This document shows positions 29,151 to 38,200 of a stretch of DNA of 54,299 bases, piece after piece. This DNA comes from a virus. A model generated the notes under the pieces. The model was not told the origin of the DNA. It saw nothing but the letters and a program-made list of their open reading frames with translations, and made no database searches. The position numbers and the translations under genes are program-made. Each line of letters begins with the position of its first letter. Within the stretch, counting starts at the first letter, position 1. Where the stretch lies: the IMG/VR virus record IMGVR_UViG_3300034101_001509, positions 1 to 54,299 of that record; one strand, 5' to 3'.

Positions 29151-32125
29151 GAATACTCGTTTGGACAGATTTCAAAATCATCACAATCATAATCACAAAC
29201 AATTGGAATACAAATCTCTTCATTATTTATGATAACTTTTACAAATTTAACAAAATCAGCAGAAGAATTAGTATCAGAATTATTAGTGAATGGCGTTGGT
29301 GGTGATGGTTGTTGTTGACCTGGAAATCCACTATTAGCACAATTATAATGTCCAGCAGCATCCGCGGAATTATTACAAGCACAAGTTCCTATCATTTTTC
29401 TTCTTGGAAAATTGCTTAATCCTAGAGCTTTTCCGTAGTGATCCATACATGGATCTTTAATAGAGGCACAAACTTCTTTACATGGATCATATTGTGCTGT
29501 ATCACAGATGCTTGCACCATCAACCATTATACACGATCCATAATTAATATCAAATCCGGATCCTAAAGGTTCTCCGGGTTGTGTTGGATCATCTGTTTCG
29601 GAGGAGCAGTGACCAGGACTTGCTGAAGAAGTATAATCTGCTCCCTGTGTAGTTGAACATGGGGAACTAGTAAGAGTACATAAATTAATTCCTCCACATC
29701 CACATATTGTTCTAATTTTTGAATCAGTTGATGCAGCTCCTGGTGAACTTCCTAAAAGAGTACTTAGACTTTCTATTGGATAACAACCCATTTCTGTAAG
29801 AATGTATTCTAGTATTTCTTGTTCCGATAACTGAGCACATAAATTTAAATCATATTGATCGCAAGCCGATCCGGGATTAGCAGTATTACAATTTGAAATA
29901 GTAGAACATCGATTGTTAGTTCCAAATAAATTTAGTTTTCTCCAAGCACAACACCTAGCAAAAGTATTAAATGCTCCAAAAACACCAGCACATCCAAGAT
30001 TTGTTCCACCTTGACCTGGGGTATCAGTTGGTCCACCTAATTGAAAATCTTGGCACGATAATCCTGGAGGTTTACCTCCTCTAGTTGTTATATTTCTTCT
30101 TACTGTTCGAAGAACTGCTTCTGTTGGTGAACCTGGAGGCGATTGTGCTGGAGCTGGAGATCTAGTACAATAAGAATATTGAATACAACAATCATTTCTA
30201 ACAAATTGACATCCATTAGGTCCAGATCCAGGTCCGGGAGGACCACCACCCGGTGGTGGTGGTGAAGTTTCAGGACCACTTCCTCCGTTATCTGGATCGT
30301 CTGGTCCGCCACCATCACCCGGTGATGGCGATGGAGTTGGTGTTGGTGTTGGAGTTGGAGTTGGTGTTGGAGTTGGTGTTGGAGTTGGTGTTGGTGTTGG
30401 AGTTGGTGTTGGAGTTGGTGATGGAGTTGGTGATGGTGATGGACTTGGTGATGGTCCAGGACTACACGATGGTCCACAAACACAACCACAACTTACTTCA
30501 TTACATTGTTTACCCGGACCCATAAAATTGCCGTTACTATCCACACAATCACTATAACTTTGAACGGAACATGTATATGTTCCGTCTGGGTTACATACAC
30601 AACATGCTCCATTTACTGTAGTGTTATCACAACAATCTACATCAATACATCCTTCATTTTCAGTAATTTGTTTTGATTTACCACCAAGAACTAACTCACA
30701 TTGAACTCTTGTATATTTTCCTAAACATACTCCGTCTTTACAACAAACTGCGTGATCATTCGGATCTGTTGGACATTGATTATAACAAAATCTTCCTAAA
30801 TTTCTTAATACTTGTGGTGGTACACTTTCATCGTCTGGTAGAGGAATATTCAATCCATCTGCGTTATAATCTCTACATTTAACATTTGGCCAATATTGTC
30901 CATTGAAAGTATCACAAAGAGAAACAGAAATATTTTCTATACATTTTCCGTTTGAACAACATACTCCATTTCCAGATCCACATGATTCTTTACAACTTTT
31001 TGCTGGAGTGAAAAATCCATACAATTGATTACATATATCTTTTGTTGTATAATCAACACATTCTAAAGTATTATCATTAATATTTCTATAACAGCAAGAA
31101 CCATATAAAAATCCAGGAACACATTGTCTTCCAGAATCTTCAATCCCATGACCACGATGTGAAACTGTTGCTAACCATGTATTTCCAGCATCATATGACA
31201 TTAATCCAATAATATTTTTACCACATGAAAGATAATTTTGATTTGGTTCAAAATAGATATTATCTGGAAAATTCCACACATTATCAGAATCAATCATTAC
31301 TGTTATTGAAACAATTTCATTTTGTCTAAAATCACCAGTTATACCTTGAATTCCAATTGGAGTTCTAACATTAAATACTCCAGCAGCGCGTGTATCTAAA
31401 AATATTCCTTGTGTAGTTCCCTCTCCTAAACCTTCAATTGATGGCAAACCTGTCAGTCCAACAAAATATTCTTTAGGAACAGGACCAACTTTGAGAATTT
31501 TTGAACCAGCATTTAAATGAGTTGCTGTATCTGAACTAGCACCCTGACTTGCTTCGGTAAACGTAAATCCAAATGCTCCACATATTCCTAGAGATATATC
31601 ATTTGCGTTTAGTGGATGATGTTTTAAATTTGCTCCATAAACAATATATGGAGTGTCTAGATACAACAACTCTCTTCCTGCCATTGTTGATGGATCATAA
31701 TTCCCAGGAAGATCATCTCCCCAATAAATCGTATCAATTGAAATATATTCATTATTTGTTCCTGCGTATGAAGCAACTAATGATCCATAGGCACATATAC
31801 CTTTAAATGTAAATGTTCCACCAGATATTGAATATAATAATCCTTCTCCATCTCCTATATTTTGACCACGAACAATTCCAGTAGTTTTATCCGCAGTTGT
31901 AGCACCCCTAAACGCACCAGTAGCACCAAATGTAGTTCCATCAGATAGAGTTATTATTATAGAATTATTTGAAGCACTAAAAGAAGAATAATAAGGTGCG
32001 ATATTTCCAGTTGCCCCTGTATTTCCAGTTGCCCCTGTATTTCCAGTACTTCCGGTTGCCCCAACAGGACCATCTGGACCAGAACTACCGTAAACTGTAA
32101 AATTAATAATTGCGCTATTGCTCAC
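29147..32125 (-). CDS. Collagen-like, Cys-module, Pro/Thr-stalk fibre protein
   Basis: 992 residues from a GTG at 32125 with AAGGG upstream. Order of parts: a short N-terminal collagen-like Gly-x-y stretch (about 16-42, GATGNTGATG type); a beta-rich domain to ~340; four Cys modules of form GxCC...C...C...G...C (343-555), e.g. NGVCCSNGKCIENISVSLC; an SP/TP-repeat and Pro/Gly-rich linker (552-640); and a second Cys-rich region with spaced CC pairs to the end, closing with CDYDCDDFEICPNEYS. No signal peptide or membrane helix. It is likely a trimeric tail or head fibre exposed outside the cell. It has no DUF1566-like end, unlike its three relatives. Confidence 0.65.
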   Translation of the reverse strand: MSNSAIINFTVYGSSGPDGPVGATGSTGNTGATGNTGATGNIAPYYSSFSASNNSIIITLSDGTTFGATGAFRGATTADKTTGIVRGQNIGDGEGLLYSISGGTFTFKGICAYGSLVASYAGTNNEYISIDTIYWGDDLPGNYDPSTMAGRELLYLDTPYIVYGANLKHHPLNANDISLGICGAFGFTFTEASQGASSDTATHLNAGSKILKVGPVPKEYFVGLTGLPSIEGLGEGTTQGIFLDTRAAGVFNVRTPIGIQGITGDFRQNEIVSITVMIDSDNVWNFPDNIYFEPNQNYLSCGKNIIGLMSYDAGNTWLATVSHRGHGIEDSGRQCVPGFLYGSCCYRNINDNTLECVDYTTKDICNQLYGFFTPAKSCKESCGSGNGVCCSNGKCIENISVSLCDTFNGQYWPNVKCRDYNADGLNIPLPDDESVPPQVLRNLGRFCYNQCPTDPNDHAVCCKDGVCLGKYTRVQCELVLGGKSKQITENEGCIDVDCCDNTTVNGACCVCNPDGTYTCSVQSYSDCVDSNGNFMGPGKQCNEVSCGCVCGPSCSPGPSPSPSPSPTPSPTPTPTPTPTPTPTPTPTPTPTPTPTPTPSPSPGDGGGPDDPDNGGSGPETSPPPPGGGPPGPGSGPNGCQFVRNDCCIQYSYCTRSPAPAQSPPGSPTEAVLRTVRRNITTRGGKPPGLSCQDFQLGGPTDTPGQGGTNLGCAGVFGAFNTFARCCAWRKLNLFGTNNRCSTISNCNTANPGSACDQYDLNLCAQLSEQEILEYILTEMGCYPIESLSTLLGSSPGAASTDSKIRTICGCGGINLCTLTSSPCSTTQGADYTSSASPGHCSSETDDPTQPGEPLGSGFDINYGSCIMVDGASICDTAQYDPCKEVCASIKDPCMDHYGKALGLSNFPRRKMIGTCACNNSADAAGHYNCANSGFPGQQQPSPPTPFTNNSDTNSSADFVKFVKVIINNEEICIPIVCDYDCDDFEICPNEYS
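30321..30450. repeat. Hexanucleotide repeat encoding a Ser/Thr-Pro stalk
   Basis: The plus strand alternates GGTGTT, GGAGTT and GGTGAT units, giving Thr-Pro or Ser-Pro pairs on the coding strand. The 6-base unit keeps frame if copy number changes. Both plus- and minus-strand shadow frames through it are artefacts of the repeat. Confidence 0.85.
32000..32080 (-). repeat. Collagen-like Gly-x-y coding repeat (29.1-32.1 kb gene)
   Basis: Tandem 18-base units, GGGGCAACTGGAAATACA type on the coding strand, encode GATGNT triplets with glycine at every third residue. Two plus-strand units are identical, suggesting recent duplication or homogenisation. Confidence 0.8.
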
Positions 32126-32129
32126 TTAA

Positions 32130-35100
32130 TTACCCTTCTATTTGTCCGCAACCTGGACATGCTACTGGACCTTCCGTATGTGGATCACACAATCCTTCAA
32201 GGATATCTATACATGATGAACATATTATAGATTGTTCATTTTGTTGAGTGACAGCATAGTATGCTAAAACAGTTTCAGTAAATCTAAAAGTATTACATGT
32301 AACTATAAGTGGAATTCTTCTAACTGGTCGTAAATGAGCAATTCTCGAATCTCTAGATCTAGAAGTCATCATTCCTAATTTATTTTCGTTACCTTCATCG
32401 ACATTAAATGTCTGAGTTAACATTTTTTGACCATTTGAAACTGCCATTGTAAACTTATAAGCATCATCTTCATTTAACCCATATGGATTTGTACTTGTTA
32501 TTCTATTTGTAGATAAATATGGTTCTAAATTAGGATTTATATTTTCTAAATTATAAGAATCTTTATCAAATGGATTTGTATTATCCCATGATATTAAACG
32601 AGAAACACTTGTAGAACTCCAATATTCTTTTCCTGCTAGTATTTGGTCATCGTTTATAGCAAGCGAAGCATTCAAATCTGCTAAATTACTATAAATGTAA
32701 TTCAATTCAATAATACTTGGAATATACCAATCATTATGACCATATGAATTTGTCGCATTTATGTCAGAAATTTGTCGTATTGCTGAATTTAATGGATTTT
32801 TCGCTGCCCATAAATTAGCATATGCTTCTTTAAATGCTTCTTTATTTGTTGTTATTTCTTCTTCAGATACAGATTCTTCCCATGCTGGTCCATTTCCAAA
32901 GCAAAATCTTCTATAAGCATTTGGATCTTCGGTGTCTCCTCTGAACCAATAACTTGTATTTCTTGTTGATGCTTCGTCGTGAAGTCTTGTTGTCAAAAGA
33001 CCATCTACTGGATATGTTGGTATTTCTTCATTTACTACAAATAATGGAACTCCATTATCATCAGCAAGATGAGTTCCCTGATTCATTCCCCAACTTAAAA
33101 GTCTAGAACCTTCAGGACTTTCTCCTTCACCCGAACCGACTTCAACATCTTCTGGTCCAATAATCAATGCCCATAGAATATGAATATCTTTAGACCCATA
33201 AACTTTTGTTGCCAAATATTTGTATAAATTATCAATTTGCCCATTACTACCTTCTTCTAAAAATTCAACAGCAAGACCAGATCCTACTAGTGAATATGAG
33301 AAAGTTCCTCGTTGTGGCGTATATCCAAATCCACCTTCAAACATAAATTCTGATGGCCATGTAATTCCATTTAAAGCATACGCTTGTTGTACAATTGGAA
33401 CTCCTGCCTTTAACATACAACGAGTATTTAATGAATCTACCGGTAAAATATTTGGATATGTTCTAGCAAAATAATCAATATTTCCTGTGTTATCTTGCCC
33501 TGCGGTTCCCTTACATGTTTTATATTTCCAACCAGAAACCGAAGTTTCTCCTCTTGGGAAAATTAAACATTCTAGTGGTTCTCCATTAGCAAGAGCAGGA
33601 TTTACATAACGATCACATGGATTTGGCATTCCAACAAATCCAACAAAATATCCTCCACCGATCTTATCTCCAGGTTGTAAACAAGAGAATGATTGATTTT
33701 CTCCAAATGCTTTACATTGATCATTTGCCACAAAATAATCATCTTGATAAGTGTATCCACAGCAAGAAGTTAAAGCACATTTTGTTCCAGATCCTTGAAA
33801 GATACCATCTTGATCTTGGCATTCTTGTGGGGTTAAATCTGGAGTACAATCTCTTCCTTTACAACAAGCTCCGCGAATATCAAAATGTACACAACAGCAA
33901 ACACTATCTCCTTCCTCTGCTTCACATGTAGATCCTGCTACGAAATGTGAATCGTATATTGAGTTACAATCTGTTTCAGAAAGATTAAAACATCTTCCCT
34001 GAACACAGCATTTTCCTATTTCTCTAGGAGAGCAAAAATTATCTGGACAGGTAAATAGTTGAGATCCTTCCCATACAAGAGAACAGGACTTTCCTCCATA
34101 AAATATTCCACCAAAGTCTAAACATCTTTCTTGTGTAGTATTTAAACATTTTGTTGTTTCTTCTTCTGGATCATATACACAACATGCTCCTTCAGAATAA
34201 CAATCAGAACTAGTAATTCTATTGTCACATGAACTATTGCTAAATCTTCCAGAGATAGAATCGCAATATGTCTGAGAAACATAATCTATACAAATTGTAT
34301 CTTCAAAATTATTTTTACAATAACAACAAGAACCTATTGATTCTCTTGTTAAATTTTGAGGAGCATATACATTTGCCTGAGACAATCCAGATGAAGGATG
34401 GAAAGAAAGTCTTTCCATTGTCGCCCCACTTGTAAATCCAATAATAATAGATTGTGATAATTGTATTCCAGAATCATTAAATGGAACTATAAATTTATTT
34501 GAATTTAAATTATAGGCGAATTGTGGACTAATCGTATTTTCTATAATCGAAGTACCAAATGTGCCACCAGTAATTCCTGCGTAATATGATAATGAAGAAT
34601 TATATGGAGTAAATGTCCAATTTGAAAATTTCCAATTTTTATTTAAATGAATAGTTTCTCTACTCATTAATTGATCTATAATCAATTGTCTCTCTGATGG
34701 AACCCATTTAGTATTTGGAGCAGATGCTGCTTTTAGTGAACCAGCACCAAATCCAGCGTTACTGTTTACATAAAGAATTTCTCCAGTATTTCCGAGTGGA
34801 ACATTTACATCAGCAACTGTAGCACCATACAAAAATACAACAAATGAATTTGAACTAATTCCTACAAATGACCCTGTAGTTATTGGTGTTGGTGTAGACC
34901 CTTCAATTGTTAGTGTTTTAAACGAAGCAGTTTGACCAGCAGAATAGTCTCTATTATTAGAATAAACAAAATCTGAAGATATTGAAACTGATTCTGGAGA
35001 GATGATACCAAGATCATTTAAACTATAATATTCTCCACTATTTGCTGATCCAGCATCACCTTGTAAATTTGAAAATTGAAAAGTTTTTCCATTTCCAATA

Positions 35101-35297
35101 AATGTTATATACGAATTGCCTGTAGAATACGATATTCCTGTAATTCCAAATCCAGTTGGTCCTATATTTCCAGTAATTCCAATCGGACCTGTTGGACCAG
35201 TAGCACCAGTTGGACCAGTAGCACCAGTTGGACCTGGATTTGCACCAGGAACATTTCCGGATATTAATTGAGTGAATCTTGATGAACCGTATATCAT
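32130..35297 (-). CDS. Collagen-like, Cys-module fibre protein with lectin-like C-terminus
   Basis: 1,055 residues. A collagen-like stretch at 21-50 (GPTGATGPTGATGPTG type) follows a short N-terminal anchor. A beta-rich domain runs to ~320. Four tandem Cys modules occupy 322-515: GSCCYCKNN, GACCVYDPEEE, GKCCVQGRC and GACCKGRDC, each followed by a Cys, a T/S-x-x-x-C and a G-x-F/Y-x-G-x-x-x-C end. The C-terminal region has GDKIGGGYFVGF (543-554), WYIPSIIELNYIY (857-869), YWSSTS and HLRPVRRI (989-996), the DUF1566/Lcl_C landmarks. It overlaps the upstream relative by four bases. A receptor-binding fibre is the best reading. Confidence 0.68.
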   Translation of the reverse strand: MIYGSSRFTQLISGNVPGANPGPTGATGPTGATGPTGPIGITGNIGPTGFGITGISYSTGNSYITFIGNGKTFQFSNLQGDAGSANSGEYYSLNDLGIISPESVSISSDFVYSNNRDYSAGQTASFKTLTIEGSTPTPITTGSFVGISSNSFVVFLYGATVADVNVPLGNTGEILYVNSNAGFGAGSLKAASAPNTKWVPSERQLIIDQLMSRETIHLNKNWKFSNWTFTPYNSSLSYYAGITGGTFGTSIIENTISPQFAYNLNSNKFIVPFNDSGIQLSQSIIIGFTSGATMERLSFHPSSGLSQANVYAPQNLTRESIGSCCYCKNNFEDTICIDYVSQTYCDSISGRFSNSSCDNRITSSDCYSEGACCVYDPEEETTKCLNTTQERCLDFGGIFYGGKSCSLVWEGSQLFTCPDNFCSPREIGKCCVQGRCFNLSETDCNSIYDSHFVAGSTCEAEEGDSVCCCVHFDIRGACCKGRDCTPDLTPQECQDQDGIFQGSGTKCALTSCCGYTYQDDYFVANDQCKAFGENQSFSCLQPGDKIGGGYFVGFVGMPNPCDRYVNPALANGEPLECLIFPRGETSVSGWKYKTCKGTAGQDNTGNIDYFARTYPNILPVDSLNTRCMLKAGVPIVQQAYALNGITWPSEFMFEGGFGYTPQRGTFSYSLVGSGLAVEFLEEGSNGQIDNLYKYLATKVYGSKDIHILWALIIGPEDVEVGSGEGESPEGSRLLSWGMNQGTHLADDNGVPLFVVNEEIPTYPVDGLLTTRLHDEASTRNTSYWFRGDTEDPNAYRRFCFGNGPAWEESVSEEEITTNKEAFKEAYANLWAAKNPLNSAIRQISDINATNSYGHNDWYIPSIIELNYIYSNLADLNASLAINDDQILAGKEYWSSTSVSRLISWDNTNPFDKDSYNLENINPNLEPYLSTNRITSTNPYGLNEDDAYKFTMAVSNGQKMLTQTFNVDEGNENKLGMMTSRSRDSRIAHLRPVRRIPLIVTCNTFRFTETVLAYYAVTQQNEQSIICSSCIDILEGLCDPHTEGPVACPGCGQIEG
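35148..35243 (-). repeat. Collagen-like Gly-x-y coding repeat (32.1-35.3 kb gene)
   Basis: Repeated GGTGCTACTGGTCCAACT units on the coding strand encode GATGPT triplets. The codons Thr and Pro dominate the x and y positions. T4-like phages commonly use such stretches as trimer-forming fibre shafts. Confidence 0.8.
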
Positions 35298-38200
35298 GGT
35301 GTATTCTTAAATATTGTTGCTGTTTGAGGATCAATATTCCATCGGGAAGAACTATAAGTTGCCCCTGATTGATTATTTAAATCTAATTGAAAAATATTTG
35401 TAACATTTGATCTTGGAAGTAATCCCGTTACAACTGTAGAAATTGTCAATCTTGGCACTTGCCAGAAGGTATTTTTTAATTGAGTGTCCGAATTACTATT
35501 ATAGTATCTTTGATCACATCGAACCATTCGTACTAATCTTAATTCTAAACGATCATCCAAATCATGAAATTTTGAAACTTTATAGTTACTAGTATTTTGA
35601 CTAAGTGTACTTGGATCAAATTTTATCGCCCAAGCATTTGTAAATTGTGATGTTTGATTGATACCAGAATTTAATGGATCTATACTCGCCACTGCACTCT
35701 GTCTTTGAATATATTGAGCAGTAGCTCCATCTTTCCAAGCACCAGTTGATGTCCACACATAAGACTTAGTATATTGAATATTTGCGAGAGGAGAATTGGG
35801 ACTATTAACTCCTGTAGGACCAACACCTGCCGAAGACCAATCTAGACTATTCAGTCTTGGATCTCCAATGACAATTCCACCAGCATTATTAATAGTTTGT
35901 TGTAAATTGTCATCTCTACATGCTTTTGCTATAAATCCAAGTTCATCTATACTTGGAATATACCAATGTGAAAGTGTTGGATATTGATTATTCAGAGCAC
36001 TATATCCAGGAAGAGAAACATTTAATAAACCTGTATGGTTTCCTGTTGGACCATCTACAGGAAAATATAAACGATTCCATACAGAACATCCCTCTGAAAT
36101 TGTGGTCTTATTTAAAGCAGGCCAACCACCATTATCTAATCCATTACTAATATTAACTTTTAATTGTATAATTCCTGTCCATCCAGGTATGGTATTTGTA
36201 GATGTAGGTAAAGAACTTAATCCTGATATTTCACCTGTTGCTCCATAAAATGATTTTAAATTTGATGGAAATAAACCACTTCCACTATACAAATAGTGTT
36301 CAGCAATTTGAGATTTTATTAGAGCAATTGTGTTATATATTCCATGATTCCTTGACCATTTACCACAAGATCCTGCCAATCCTGATTTTAAATATCTTCT
36401 AGATCTTAGTCCTGGATATTCTTCACAATTACTACATGAAGTAGTAATATCACAAAAACACGTTCGAAATAACACATCTAATGAGTTCGTTGCTTGAACA
36501 TTAGTTGCAGCACCTCCACCATAACCAAATGCTCCATCAATTTTTAATTGTTGATTTCCGGATACAGTTTGATATTCGTGAATTATAACAGAACCAGTAT
36601 TTGTAATATTAGTATAACAATCTGTAGTTGTTGATTCTGAAAATGCAGTAATATTAGTTGTTAATAAATCTGAAAATCCTAAAAGATCGCAATGGGATGT
36701 CCCACCATGACTCCACACGAAATTTTTAATATTATAATAAGCATATTGTAAACCTACTCCTCCTATGACACCACAATCAGCGTATCTAGAATTTTCCCAG
36801 TTTAGATTTCCCAGATCATTTACAGGTATCCATAAATTATCATTAATGAAATTTGTTCCATCAATTAATTTAATAAAATGATTTTGATTTGGAGCAGCTG
36901 AACCATTATAATTTGCATATTGTCTAAACATAACAGGATGTTTAGATACAATTAGTAACCATTTATCTTGATCACGATCGTGCTCAATAGTCGATACAAC
37001 ATCATTTAATGTAAATCCATATCCTCTAAGATCATAAAAACTTTGATAAATTCCTGCTGGTCTTTCTACTGCTCCATTTGATAAAGTAGAACCTGTGTAA
37101 AAATTAAATGCTTTTATTCTTGTTGTTCCTATTACTCCTGTCCAGAATGGATTGTTTGGATTAGAAGTGCTACTTCCTGCAAAATAATTACAAGAATTTA
37201 GTTCAACACCAGGATTTACATAACCACCAAATGCTGTATTGCCTAAACATTGAGAACCATTTGGATTGAAAATTCCAACTACAATGCCACCAGCAAACTC
37301 TTGACCTTTGACTATATTTTCATATGTTCCATTTGCTTTGCGAATTTTCCAAGGATAATTAGAAGTTCCATCACCATCACATAAATTAAATGAAGAAGGA
37401 GTACATGGACCATCTCCACAGATTTTTCCACAACCATAAAATAATCCAGATCCACCGTTACAATTTGCTAGTCCATTAACTTCATTTACACAAGATGCGC
37501 TACTGCTTGTAGAAGTACAACATCCACCAGTTCCTGTTGTACAAACATTAAATTGTTGTCCAGAACCATAAATGTATGAACATTTAATTCCAGGGCCTTG
37601 CCAATATTTGTTGAGACAATCCGGTTGAGTAGTCTCTGTACATAATCCAGTACCATCACAGCAAGCACCAATGTCACTGAAATAATCAATACAATCAATA
37701 GCATCAACATTTTTAATACAATCTGTTTTTTTTGTCCATTTATAGCGAGATTTATCATCATTTCCAAGTGCTTGACATTCACAAGCTAGTTTAAATTCAG
37801 ATGATCTTTGTATAAAATTATTTCCATCTTTATAACAGCAAACTCCAACTTCTGTGCTTTCGGCAGAACATGATGACCCATCGGTTATCCATCTGGGAGC
37901 ATCTGAATTACATGGATTAGGATTGGTAGAAGACTCTAGAGAACTAGCAGCATAACTAAATCCAGTACAATCGTTACAACATGTTCCAGGAGTAGTTTCA
38001 TCTACGCAAGTTAAATTGTTTACACATTGAGCACATGTTGTACAAGATTCTATCCGTGAATATCCTTGTGGGCATGATGGATTTGTACCTTGTTGGTCTA
38101 TACATAAAGTTCCATTACAACAAACGATTGTTATTGGAGTGTTGTCTTCACATTCAGAACAATCATTAACTACTGTCCCACCATCATTATTACATGCTTC

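Noticed and set aside
30321-30450. CRISPR-like repeat array
   Set aside because: Units are 6 bases with no spacers; this is a coding microsatellite.
30100-30525. His/Gln/Leu-rich and Val/Leu-rich frames on both strands around the TP repeat
   Set aside because: Low-complexity translations of the hexanucleotide repeat in wrong frames.
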